Below, one piece after another: positions 46,118 through 54,427 of a stretch of 64,000 nt of DNA. The position numbers were made by a program, and so were the translations under genes. The notes under the pieces were generated by a model that worked only from the letters and a program-made list of their open reading frames with translations, was not told where the DNA came from and ran no database searches. The first letter of the stretch is position 1; every line of letters starts with the position of its first letter. The DNA is from Microcystis aeruginosa FD4 (lineage in GTDB: Bacteria; Cyanobacteriota; Cyanobacteriia; Cyanobacteriales; Microcystaceae): the NCBI RefSeq assembly GCF_009792235.1, contig NZ_CP046973.1:4154001-4218000 (forward strand), given 5' to 3'.

Positions 46118-46426
46118 GGCTCTTCTGGTTTTTGTGTGAAAGGAAGAAGAATAGGGATAATTTGGGTGCATCTCAATTTTGTCGAAATATCTAGAGGACA
46201 TTTTGGGCGCACGCGGTGCGCCCCTACCATTGGCGCAATCATATTATTGTAGGGGCGAATTGCATTCGCCCTCTTTGAATAACTGCTGCTGCTCACCATA
46301 GGTGAGGGAAAGTCATAAATAGGAGATGCAGCCGATAATTTTCGGGAAATATAGTCTTTAAAGCCTTGTCTGGCAAGACTCCTACGAATGATAAGCACCG
46401 ATTATCACACAAAGTCGAGGAGAGCC
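46118..46426. mobile_element. ISL3-like MITE inserted in a family A MITE
   Basis: 309 bp with inverted ends GGCTCTTCTGGTTTTTGTGT and (reverse complement) GGCTCTCCTCGACTTTGTGT, flanked by the direct repeat GGTAATT at 46111-46117 and 46427-46433. GGCTCT ends and a ~8-bp duplication are typical of ISL3-family elements. The interior holds the small palindromes GGGCGCACGCGGTGCGCCC and AGGGGCGAATTGCATTCGCCC. There is no transposase. Confidence 0.75.
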
Positions 46427-46513
46427 GGTAATTTACCAGATGAAAATGGGTAAAACCCTACACCCTACACCCCACACCCTGCCCCCACGAGAAACTTTTT
46501 GCCGCAAACCCTA
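46427..46513. mobile_element. MITE family A, right part
   Basis: TAATTTACCAGATGAAAATG, GGTAAAACCCTACACC heptamers and the terminus AAACTTTTTGCCGCAAACCC with TA. It continues the segment interrupted by the ISL3-like MITE at 46111-46117; the outer left terminus was not found. Confidence 0.65.
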
Positions 46514-46561
46514 CTTAACATCTTCCCCAACAGCCAACCCCTAACGCTCCTTTTGCCGAGG

Positions 46562-48718
46562 TTATCTGCTATTTTCCAATAAAAACCTTCTTTCTGCCCG
46601 AACAATTGCCTCTCTAGTGGCTAAAACTGCTTCTGTATCCACCGAAAGAGAATTCACACCCCAAGCAATCAGATCATCGATAATTTCGGGATACTGGACG
46701 ATAGCCATGCCGCAAACGGAACAGGGAATCTGTAAAACTTTTGCTTGAGTAATAATTTGTTGTAAAGCTGCCCTGACTGCGGGATGACGGGCGTTAAAAT
46801 ATTCTGAGAAATCTTCTCGATCGCTACCTAAAAGTAATTGAGTTAAATCATTAGTCCCAATAGCGATTAACTGTACCCCCGCTTGTACATAATCCCCCAG
46901 TTGAAAGATTACCCCCGGTACTTCCACCATTATCCCCAATTGGAAAGAAGGGACTTGAGTGAGTAAAGCCGATTGTACCCGTTGCCGGCAAAAAATAAAT
47001 TCTTCAACCCCGCGGACAAAGGGAAGCAATAAATTAATATTGGTGGCGCTGGTGGTTTGTACCCGTCGTAAAGCTTGCAATTCTAGATCGAATAGAGTCG
47101 TATCTAATATATAACCATGGGTTCCCCGACTGTCTTTAGCCGAATGTTGAGCATCAAAAGAACGGTAAAATAAAGGCTTAGGCTGGATACTAAGGGCAAA
47201 TTGTGCGATTAAATCACTTAATCTCTCGATTAATTCCCCTTGATGCTCTGGTGTTAACCATTCTTCTAGGCTACGCTGAGAAAGTAACTCTAAAATCATC
47301 CATTCCGAGCGCAATAAACCGATCCCATCAATAGGCAGATTTTGGATTCTGGCAATACTTTCAGTTTGACTGAGATTAACCATCAAACGGGTAGCAATTG
47401 CCGTCCTGTCGGTTTCTCTGGGGGGTGGTGGGGACAAGGAAATATTTTCCTGAGATGCTAGAGAAATAATTCCCCTCGTACCATCTACTAAAATTATCTC
47501 GCCTGAGCGGATAATTTCTGTGGCATTTTTCACCCCGACAATGGCAGGAATGGCTAATTCCCGGGCTAAAATAGCTCCATGGCTAGTTAATCCCCCCTGT
47601 TCCGTGATCATTGCTCGAATTTGGCGTAAATGGGGCAGTTTTTGGGGAGGTAAATTAGTAGTAACCAGAATGCAATCCTGAAAATTTGTCTCTGGGGAGT
47701 CGAAATTGCTGATCACTTTTGCCACTCCCGATACCAACCCCGGGGATGCTCCTAATCCTCTTAAGGGATAATGGCAGGTAGTAGCGGTGATTTCCTGACT
47801 GTGACAGTTGAGAATATAAATTTGACCATCCAGCATCATCAGCCATTCTATGCTGGTTAACGTCGGTTTTTCCACGAGCAGAGATTGAACCAGTTGACAA
47901 AGGCGATCGAGGGCGAAATTATCTAAACAGTAGCTTTCCTGTAAACTGGGTGCTAATAATTGTGGTGCGAGCAGATTACTGTCACTATTGAGATAATAAG
48001 CGCGGGATTTATTGCCTAATTGCCGACTGCGTAATTGACCGGAGCGATCGATAATATAGGTATCCGGTGCCACTTCTCCATTAACTAAACTGTGTCCTAA
48101 TCCCCAAACCGCCTGAATTTGCCAGTTATCGTCATTAATCAACACATTTCCCGCACAATTGGCTGGTAATAACGGTTGTACCAGTAAAGATAATTGAATG
48201 TTTTCTAAACCAACTCCCATTTTTCGCCAATAAAATAGACTTCTGGCGTTGAATAACTCCGCCCAAGCTTGTTTTAGGGCATTTTCTAGATTATCTGCTT
48301 TAATTCCACTGATGGGGGCAGAAAATAAACCGAGAGTTCGCCGAGCCAGATTAGCTGGTAGGGAAAAGCGCCATACTAGGGTATCCATAGATAATTGTGC
48401 CACGGCCGCCGCTAGTTCTTCTAACCAGAGAGGAGGAATTTCTGCTTGTAAAATGGCGCGCCGACTTTCTTTGGCGACTAATTGCAGAGCTTTTGCGTTA
48501 TCTACGTCTAAATAGAGGGAAGATTGCGGAAAATCAGTCAGGAACGAGTCAGCCTTGTCGATAGTTTCCAAAAATTCCGCAAAAATGCGGTTAAAAATGG
48601 CAAATCCCCTGATAATTGGGTATCCTCGCTGGTGTAATTCACTGGCAATAAAAGCTTTTTCCCCCACCAGGGGGCGATCAGAAGCACTAATGCGATCGAG
48701 CCAGCAGAGAATGGTCAC
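46562..48718 (-). CDS. Divergent PEP synthase-like protein (PEP-utilising enzyme)
   Basis: 718 aa, shorter than normal PpsA (~800). N-terminal ATP-grasp-like region where the usual VRSS motif reads VWRFSLPAN; swivelling domain EQGGLTSHGAILARELAIPA (His ~380); PEP-binding TIM barrel with GIGLLRSEWM, YRSFDAQ, PFVRGVEEF, GIMVEVPGVIFQL, LIAIGTNDLTQLLLGSDRE and CSVCGMA (Cys ~666/669). The barrel is intact while the ATP-binding part is degenerate, so it may use another phospho-donor or be inactive as a PEP synthase. It converges with the PlsY-like fusion, which has the complementary half. Confidence 0.82.
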   Translation of the reverse strand: MTILCWLDRISASDRPLVGEKAFIASELHQRGYPIIRGFAIFNRIFAEFLETIDKADSFLTDFPQSSLYLDVDNAKALQLVAKESRRAILQAEIPPLWLEELAAAVAQLSMDTLVWRFSLPANLARRTLGLFSAPISGIKADNLENALKQAWAELFNARSLFYWRKMGVGLENIQLSLLVQPLLPANCAGNVLINDDNWQIQAVWGLGHSLVNGEVAPDTYIIDRSGQLRSRQLGNKSRAYYLNSDSNLLAPQLLAPSLQESYCLDNFALDRLCQLVQSLLVEKPTLTSIEWLMMLDGQIYILNCHSQEITATTCHYPLRGLGASPGLVSGVAKVISNFDSPETNFQDCILVTTNLPPQKLPHLRQIRAMITEQGGLTSHGAILARELAIPAIVGVKNATEIIRSGEIILVDGTRGIISLASQENISLSPPPPRETDRTAIATRLMVNLSQTESIARIQNLPIDGIGLLRSEWMILELLSQRSLEEWLTPEHQGELIERLSDLIAQFALSIQPKPLFYRSFDAQHSAKDSRGTHGYILDTTLFDLELQALRRVQTTSATNINLLLPFVRGVEEFIFCRQRVQSALLTQVPSFQLGIMVEVPGVIFQLGDYVQAGVQLIAIGTNDLTQLLLGSDREDFSEYFNARHPAVRAALQQIITQAKVLQIPCSVCGMAIVQYPEIIDDLIAWGVNSLSVDTEAVLATREAIVRAERRFLLENSR

Positions 48719-48840
48719 GGTATTTGTTAAGAATGGTGAAAGGATTCTAAAATAATCTAGGTGATTTTTGTCGCTTTTTACTTTTACCTGATATTTTAAC
48801 TCACCGTCACCATCTTGAGGATGATCTGGTGATTAGAGGT
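48719..48840. other. Upstream region of the PEP synthase-like gene
   Basis: 122 bp between that gene and the heptamer array. No gene; no clear promoter recognised. Confidence 0.4.
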
Positions 48841-48992
48841 TGGGGTGTGGGGTGTAGGGTGTGGGGTGTGGGGTGTGGGGTGTGGGGTGTAGGGTGTAGG
48901 GTGTGGGGTGTGGGGTGTGGGGTGTAGGGTGTGGGGTGTGGGGTGTAGGGTGTGGGGTGTGGGGTGTAGGGTGTAGGGTGTGGGGTGTGGGG
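48841..48992. repeat. Long GGGTGTG/GGGTGTA heptamer array
   Basis: About 21 heptamers, GGGTGTG mixed with GGGTGTA, lie between the divergent PEP synthase-like gene and the response regulator. The units are G-rich with regular spacing. All frames on the minus strand read as His/Pro/Thr repeats and are not genes. Confidence 0.92.
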
Positions 48993-49107
48993 AGAAGGGA
49001 GAATAATAAAAGCAATCTCCTGACTATTGGCTCCTGACTCCTGACGACCGGCTCCTGATAGCTGATAAGATAGGATTCGGACAATATTCGATCGCTGCGA
49101 GAAATTC

Positions 49108-49803
49108 ATGGACACACCTGCGAAAGTTTTGTTAGTGGATGACGAACCGGGGGTTCGTGAATCTGTGCAAGCATATCTACAGTACGGGGATGACTTCGAG
49201 GTAAGAACTGCTAGTAATGCTAACGAAGCCTGGGATTTACTCAATCAAGAAATCCCAGAATTAGTCATCTCTGATATTATGATGCCGCAGGTGGATGGCT
49301 ATCAGTTTCTGAAGAAATTGCGGGATGATCCCCGTTTTCAGACGATTCCCGTGGTTTTTCTGACAGCAAGGGGGATGACGAGCGATCGCATTCAGGGTTA
49401 TAATGCCGGTTGTGATGCTTATCTATCCAAGCCTTTCGATCCCGAAGAATTAGAAGCATTAATCAAGTCTTTAATCGAGCGCCGTCGTCAATCCCTGCAA
49501 GCCACCAGCGAAAACGCTAGATTAGAAGAAATTGCCCGAGATATCCGGGAATTAAAACAGCAGGTGGGACAACAGAACACTTTTACTACTACTCCCCCCC
49601 CGATTAAAATTGATCTGACCCCCCGGGAACAAAGTGTTTTAGATTTAGTAGCGGAGGGATTGATGAATAAAGAAATTGCCAGTCGTCTAGAAACCAGCGT
49701 CAGGAATGTAGAAAAATACGTCAGTCGCTTATTTAGCAAGACTGGTACTAATAGTCGCACGGAATTGGTACGTTTTGCCCTAAAACACGGTTTAACCAGT
49801 TAA
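49108..49803 (+). CDS. rre1: NarL/LuxR-type response regulator, Rre1/Ycf29-like
   Basis: 231 aa. Receiver domain VLLVDDEPGVRESVQAYL, phospho-acceptor Asp56 in LVISDIMMPQVDGYQF, Thr in VVFLTARGMTSDRIQGY and Lys in YLSKPFDPEE; then a linker and a GerE HTH (LTPREQSVLDLVAEGLMNKEIASRLETSVRNVEKYVSRLFSK). From memory of the family the whole sequence fits the Rre1/Ycf29 group that answers to stress in cyanobacteria and some plastids; symbol is by this resemblance. No kinase is adjacent. Confidence 0.88.
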   Translation: MDTPAKVLLVDDEPGVRESVQAYLQYGDDFEVRTASNANEAWDLLNQEIPELVISDIMMPQVDGYQFLKKLRDDPRFQTIPVVFLTARGMTSDRIQGYNAGCDAYLSKPFDPEELEALIKSLIERRRQSLQATSENARLEEIARDIRELKQQVGQQNTFTTTPPPIKIDLTPREQSVLDLVAEGLMNKEIASRLETSVRNVEKYVSRLFSKTGTNSRTELVRFALKHGLTS

Positions 49804-49804
49804 G

Positions 49805-49880
49805 CTGCCCGCGTATTTAAATTGCTTGTTGAGACGAGGCAAGGGGCAAGAGGCAACAGTAAAGGGATTGGGGGGGATTC
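49805..49880. repeat. Dispersed repeat, copy 2 (partner at 32257)
   Basis: Starts right after the rre1 stop: CTGCCCGCGTATTTAAATTG, CTTGTTGAGACGAGGC, GGCAACAGTAAAGGGATTGG. Matches 32257-32342 with a shorter centre. Confidence 0.7.
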
Positions 49881-49933
49881 CTATATCAAGTATGTTTTAA
49901 CTCACGCTGAATACGATAAGGAGCAATGGAAAA

Positions 49934-50332
49934 ATGACCCTTACTTTTAATCCAGAAAAATACAAAGAATTACTAGCTCGCCATTTACCTAAAGTTATTA
50001 AAACAGAGGCAGAAAATGAAAAAGCTTTGGCTATTGTGGAAGAATTAATGCACCGTCAGCAGCGAACTCCCGAAGAAGATGAACTTTATGAGCTTCTAAT
50101 TTTTTTAATTGAGAATTTTGAAAAAAGCTTTTATCTACAAGAATCAACCACGCCTCATTCTATGTTATTGTTTTTGATGGAGCAGCAAGGCGTTAACAAG
50201 AAAGACATAGCCAAAATCCTTGCCTATGACAAAATTGCTTCTAGTTTAATTGAAGGAAAAGGGTCAATTAGCCAAGAACAGGCGAAATTATTAGGACATT
50301 TCTTTCATGTAGATTATAGTTTGTTTATGTAG
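49934..50332 (+). CDS. HigA-like antitoxin-type HTH protein (orphan)
   Basis: 132 aa, with AAGGAG 10 nt before the ATG. The N-terminal half (ALAIVEELMHRQQRTPEEDELYELLIFLIENFEK) and the C-terminal HTH (PHSMLLFLMEQQGVNKKDIAKILAYDKIASSLIEGKGSISQEQAKLLGHFF) follow the HigA pattern of type II systems. The usual HigB toxin, normally just upstream, is missing: 49804-49933 has only a repeat. It may be a solitary regulator or a leftover. Confidence 0.8.
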   Translation: MTLTFNPEKYKELLARHLPKVIKTEAENEKALAIVEELMHRQQRTPEEDELYELLIFLIENFEKSFYLQESTTPHSMLLFLMEQQGVNKKDIAKILAYDKIASSLIEGKGSISQEQAKLLGHFFHVDYSLFM

Positions 50333-50694
50333 ATACGATCTCCTTTATTTCGTTAAGCTGTTAAAATTGCCAAAACAAGCCAAAAATCTTCGCTGTTTCC
50401 TTGACGCAACTAGCTTGTCGGTTGGGTTGAGCGATTTAATACTGAGGAGAAAACTGCTCGATTCAATAATTTGAGCGAAACCCAACATTCTTTAAAGACA
50501 TCGGTGCAGTTGGATTTCCCTCAAGCGTCGCTCATTTTTGATAGACAAAAGTTATTGTTGCTCACCCCAACCTACAACTTGTCCCGTTTCAAATGAGCAT
50601 AGGCTACTTATGAGGACAGGCAATAGGCAATAGGCAAAAGGGAGAATAAATAATCATTCTTTAATAACCGGATTTAGTATTAGATATGTATAAT
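50333..50694. other. Non-coding gap with GGTTGGGTT-type inverted repeat
   Basis: Contains GGTTGGGTTGAGC (50420) and GAGCGAAACCCAAC (50473-50486) plus CACCCCAACCTAC (50564-50576), parts of dispersed repeats seen also at 33260 and 42683. No gene. Confidence 0.5.
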
Positions 50695-50926
50695 TAGGGC
50701 TGGCTGAATAATGGTAAAACCCTTTTAAAATAAGGCTTTTGACCTGTTAAAATCCGATGTTAGTGCTGCGAAAATAGGATTGGGACATTGAAAAACCTGG
50801 CATTATTATTTTTATAGTATATAGACTGGTACAAAAAGCAGGGCAACAAAGCCTGAAACGACCGGCTACTGACTCGGAGACGACCGACTCCTAACCCCAC
50901 CAACAAACTTTTTGCCGCAAACCCTA
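50695..50926. mobile_element. MITE, family A copy 4 (inverted relative to copy 1)
   Basis: 232 bp bounded by TA. Starts GGGCTGGCTGAATAATGG and ends AAACTTTTTGCCGCAAACCC. The interior (AAATCCGATGTTAGTGCTGC, GCCTGAAACGACCGGCTACT) is the reverse complement of copy 1 at 9267-9502 almost throughout. Confidence 0.8.
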
Positions 50927-51009
50927 CTTACTATTAAAAACAGATTTGGTATAACTGATCACTGATTACTGACTACTGACTCCTAACCAACCGCGACAAT
51001 TTTTGGTTT

Positions 51010-51516
51010 TTACAAGAGGTCTAATCTTGACTCTTTAGTTTGCTTCGGAAGATTTATCGCTCCCCAATCCGGCAGCCAATTTTCATCGAGAATCTCCTCG
51101 ATACTAGCTAACACTTCCACAGGGAAAATACTGGCATCTAATCTGGTTTCGTCAATCATCAGATGGCGAGCATCGAGATAACATTTTGCTAAAATTTCCC
51201 TTAAATAGGACTTTAAGCTGGGACTATCTTCTAAAAGATCAGCAATTTGTAGGCGAAAATTCCTGATTTCTTTTTTCCATCCCGCTTGGTTGTAATCTCG
51301 TTGGGATTGCCAGTAAGTTAACTTCAGTAAATGTTCTAGGAGTCGAGTTAAGAGACTCTTAAGCGCTCGTCGATTATTTTTACCCAAATCTGCCAACTCC
51401 TCTAATAAATTCTGCCAATCTACTGCTTGAAAATCGCCTTGACGCAATTGGTTGATAGTGGACTCTAACCAAAGTTGATAATCGCTATCGTAAAGATTTG
51501 GCATGGTAATATTCAT
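51010..51516 (-). CDS. DUF29 family protein, tandem paralog 1
   Basis: 168 aa. N-terminal ~80 residues (MPNLYDSDYQLWLESTINQL, QAVDWQNLLEELADLGKNNR, LTRLLEHLLKLTYWQSQRDY) are nearly identical to the two upstream paralogs; the centre (FRLQIADLLEDSPSLKSYLREILAKCYLDARHLMIDETR) is different, then the conserved DASIFPVEVLASIEEILDENWLP returns. It has the longest tail (INLPKQTKESRLDLL). It is the last of three genes on one likely transcript, 26 bp after paralog 2. DUF29 function is unknown. Confidence 0.86.
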   Translation of the reverse strand: MNITMPNLYDSDYQLWLESTINQLRQGDFQAVDWQNLLEELADLGKNNRRALKSLLTRLLEHLLKLTYWQSQRDYNQAGWKKEIRNFRLQIADLLEDSPSLKSYLREILAKCYLDARHLMIDETRLDASIFPVEVLASIEEILDENWLPDWGAINLPKQTKESRLDLL

Positions 51517-51542
51517 GATTTTTTACTCCTTAATTTTACTTT

Positions 51543-52001
51543 TCAGAATCCTTTAGGCAACCAATTTTCATCGAGAATCTCCTCTAGACTAGCTAACACT
51601 TCCACAGGGAAAATACTGGCATCTAATCCAGTTATATCAATAATTATCTCCCGGGCATCGGTGTAACAGTTATCAAGTATCTCGGATAAATAGGGTTTGA
51701 GACTGGGACTATCTCTCAGTAATTTCTTGATTTGTTTCCGAAAGGTTCTAATTTCCCCTTTCCATCCCGCTTGGTTGTAATCTCGTTGGGATTGCCAGTA
51801 GGTTAACTTCAGTAAATGTTCTAAAAGTCGAGTTAATAAACTTTCTAATGCTCGTCGTTCACTTTTTCCCAAATCTGCCAACTCCTCTAATAAATTCTGC
51901 CAATCTACTGCTTGAAAATCGCCTTGACGCAATTGGTTGATAGTGGACTCTAACCAAAGTTGATAATCGCTATCGTAAAGATTTGGCATGGTAATATTCA
52001 T
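51543..52001 (-). CDS. DUF29 family protein, tandem paralog 2
   Basis: 152 aa. Same N-terminus as the neighbours (only short changes, LGKSERRALESL); the centre is the most different of the three (KGEIRTFRKQIKKLLRDSPSLKPYLSEILDNCYTDAREIIIDITG), and the tail is the shortest (WLPKGF). A TTTTTTACTCCTTAATTTTA-like spacer precedes it, as in paralog 1, so the duplicated unit includes the ribosome site (AAGGAG). Confidence 0.86.
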   Translation of the reverse strand: MNITMPNLYDSDYQLWLESTINQLRQGDFQAVDWQNLLEELADLGKSERRALESLLTRLLEHLLKLTYWQSQRDYNQAGWKGEIRTFRKQIKKLLRDSPSLKPYLSEILDNCYTDAREIIIDITGLDASIFPVEVLASLEEILDENWLPKGF

Positions 52002-52020
52002 GATTTTTTACTCCTTAATT

Positions 52021-52506
52021 TCACTTTTCAGAATCCTTGCTGATAGCTGCCCAATTAGGCAACCAATTTTCATCGAGAATCTCCTCTAGATTAGCTAACA
52101 CTTCCACAGGGAAAATATTGGCATCTAATTCGGTTTCGTCAATAAGCAGATTGCGAGCGTCGAGATAACATTCCTGCAAAATTTCCCTTAAATAGGGCTT
52201 TAAACTGGGACTATCTTTAAGAATTTTTTTGATCTGAATCCGAAAATTGCGAATTTCTTTTTTCCATCCAGCTTGATTGTAATCTCGTTGGGATTGCCAG
52301 TAGGTTAACTTCAGTAAATGTTCTAAAAGTCGAGTTAATAAACTTTCTAATGCTCGTCGTTCACTTTTTGCCAAATCTGTCAACTCCTCTAATAAATTCT
52401 GCCAATCTACTGCTTGAAAATCGCCTTGACGCAATTGGTTGATAGTGTTTTCTAACCAAAGCTGATAATCGCTATCGTAAAGATTTGGCATGGTAACTTT
52501 GATCAT
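52021..52506 (-). CDS. DUF29 family protein, tandem paralog 3 (promoter-proximal)
   Basis: 161 aa. N-terminus as in the others with a few changes (LWLENTINQL, LTDLAKSER). The centre (KKEIRNFRIQIKKILKDSPSLKPYLREILQECYLDARNLLIDETE) is a mosaic of paralogs 1 and 2. The start differs (MIKVTMPNLY), and the upstream sequence lacks the spacer motif shared by paralogs 1 and 2. First gene of the array; the ROK kinase lies divergently 188 bp away. Confidence 0.86.
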   Translation of the reverse strand: MIKVTMPNLYDSDYQLWLENTINQLRQGDFQAVDWQNLLEELTDLAKSERRALESLLTRLLEHLLKLTYWQSQRDYNQAGWKKEIRNFRIQIKKILKDSPSLKPYLREILQECYLDARNLLIDETELDANIFPVEVLANLEEILDENWLPNWAAISKDSEK

Positions 52507-52694
52507 TTTTAAAATGGGGAAAAATCAGGAATTAAGGTGCAGGTATCCAAACTATAGGAGAAATTTGGGCTAATCAATCAGCCAGTTTTGCCGGTTTAGC
52601 CGAATTATCCTCTCGATCACATCTAACTGCGAAAAAAACCGCCAAAAAGAGTGATAATAAACCTAGCTATTCCCAGAGTAACAAGGAAAGCCCG

Positions 52695-53615
52695 ATGGTG
52701 AAAACAGTCATAGGTGTCGATTTAGGTGGAACCGCTATTAAAATTGGTAAATTTGACCAAGAGGGCAATTGTATCGAATCTCTCACCTTGCCTACTCCCC
52801 AACCCGCTACACCCAAAGAAGTCGCCAATACCATACATCAAGGCATTTGTCAAGTAAATTTAGATAAAAGTTGTCAAGCGATCGGTGTGGGAACGCCGGG
52901 GCCGGTGGATGATCGGGGGAGAATTGCCAAAATAGCGATTAATTTGGCGGGATGGCGGGATATTCCCCTCGCCGATTGGTTAGAAGAAAGTACGGGAATG
53001 CCGACAATTTTAGCCAATGATGCCAATTGTGCCGGTTTAGGGGAAGCTTGGTTAGGAGCGGGCAAACGGTTTCAAAACTTGATTCTGTTGACCTTGGGGA
53101 CGGGAGTAGGAGGGGCAATTATCCTCGATGGTCACTTATTTGTCGGCAGCAAGGGAACAGCCGCAGAATTAGGCTTAATCACCCTCAATTTTGACGGTCC
53201 ATTGTGCAATAGCGGTAATCAGGGTTCCTTGGAACAATACGCTTCCCTGCAAGCTATTCGCCGGATGACCGGCAAAGAACCGAAGCAATTGGCAGAATTG
53301 GCCGAAAAAGGCGATCAAGAGGCTTTAGAATTCTGGCAGGGTTACGGCTGTTTACTGGGGGCTGGTATCGCCAGTTTACTCTATGTTCTCACCCCAGAGG
53401 CGGTAATTATCGGCGGCGGCATTAGCGCCAGTGCTAAGTTTTTCTTTCCCTCTCTCCTCACAGAAATCGAAAGACGGGTGTTACCTAGTTCCAGAGAAGG
53501 ATTAGAGGTATTAAAGGCCGAGTTAGGTAATCGCGCCGGTATGGTGGGGGCTGCTAAATTAGCTTGGCAATTAATCGACCTCCGCAGGGAGTCTATCTAT
53601 TATGGCGGGGTCTGA
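52695..53615 (+). CDS. ROK family sugar kinase (glucokinase-like)
   Basis: 306 aa. ATP-binding start GVDLGGTAIKIGKFD, sugar/catalytic region ILANDANCAGLGEAWLGAG with the base Asp, LLTLGTGVGGAIILDG, and the ROK site around PLCNSGNQGSLEQYAS. The zinc motif normally CxCGxxGCxE reads CNSGNQGSLE, keeping only the first Cys and the Glu. VIIGGGIS completes the C-terminal ATP site. Likely phosphorylates glucose or a related sugar; metal loss is the oddity. Good AAGGAAAG site at 52683-52690. Confidence 0.88.
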   Translation: MVKTVIGVDLGGTAIKIGKFDQEGNCIESLTLPTPQPATPKEVANTIHQGICQVNLDKSCQAIGVGTPGPVDDRGRIAKIAINLAGWRDIPLADWLEESTGMPTILANDANCAGLGEAWLGAGKRFQNLILLTLGTGVGGAIILDGHLFVGSKGTAAELGLITLNFDGPLCNSGNQGSLEQYASLQAIRRMTGKEPKQLAELAEKGDQEALEFWQGYGCLLGAGIASLLYVLTPEAVIIGGGISASAKFFFPSLLTEIERRVLPSSREGLEVLKAELGNRAGMVGAAKLAWQLIDLRRESIYYGGV

Positions 53616-53800
53616 CTAAAATCGTCTGACTTGAAAGAGGGTGTAGGGTGTGGGGTGTAGGGAAAGAAACCTCTTTCATCTCTGGTGGTGAAAATTTTTT
53701 CATCAGGAGGTAGTTGCTAGTACCCAAAATTCTCATAAAACATAGCCAACTCTATCTTTATCTACTACTATAGAGTTGCTTGACTAGATTTTGTGGCAAA

Positions 53801-54427
53801 ATGAAATATGTTACACCGAAAGAAGCCTCCCAATTACTTGGGGTCAGTATCTCCTCCCTTCGACGATGGGAATCAGACGGAAAAATCAAAAGTATCCGTA
53901 CCCCAGGAGGACAACGCCGCTACTGTCTCGAAGACTACGAGCCGGAAAGTAAGTCCATTATCTGTTACGCCAGAGTTTCCACTCACGGGCAAAAGGACGA
54001 CCTCGAAAGACAAGCTGAATTTCTACGCTCAAAATATCCCAGAGCCGAAATTATTACAGAGATTGGAAGCGGACTCAATTTTAAACGGAAGCGATTCCTC
54101 TCTATTCTGGAGCGAATACATCAAAGAAATGTCCCACTGCTTGCCGTTGCCTACCCAGACCGGCTGGCTCGATTCGGTTTCCCCCTTATTGAGTGGCTCT
54201 GTGAGCAATGTGAATGCAAACTCGTGGTTCTCAATGAATCTAAGCTCTCTCCCCAGGAAGAACTCGTCCAAGATATTTTGTCCATCCTCCACTGTTTCTC
54301 TGCTAGGCTTTACGGACTGCGAAAATACCAAAAGCAAGCCGAAAAAATCCTACAAGAAGAACCCACGCAATCGCTCCTTCAAGGAGAAGCCCAACAGTGT
54401 CTCAAGGATCAGGGTCTTTCCCTCTAA
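53801..54427 (+). CDS. IS607 serine recombinase (TnpA)
   Basis: 208 aa from ATG 53801 (an upstream in-frame TTG is less likely). MerR-like HTH at the N-terminus (VTPKEASQLLGVSISSLRRWESDGKIKSIRTPGGQRRY), then the resolvase domain with catalytic Ser in IICYARVSTHGQKDDLERQ, and PDRLARFGFPLIEWL. The small size and HTH-first order are typical of IS607. It looks intact and could still be active. Confidence 0.92.
   Translation: MKYVTPKEASQLLGVSISSLRRWESDGKIKSIRTPGGQRRYCLEDYEPESKSIICYARVSTHGQKDDLERQAEFLRSKYPRAEIITEIGSGLNFKRKRFLSILERIHQRNVPLLAVAYPDRLARFGFPLIEWLCEQCECKLVVLNESKLSPQEELVQDILSILHCFSARLYGLRKYQKQAEKILQEEPTQSLLQGEAQQCLKDQGLSL

Noticed and set aside
46108..46398. 96-codon minus-strand frame
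   Set aside because: It consists almost entirely of the ISL3-like MITE and small palindromes.
48807..49244. Minus-strand frames through the GGGTGTG array
   Set aside because: Products are PHTP-type repeats that run antisense into the response regulator gene. These are artefacts of the repeat.
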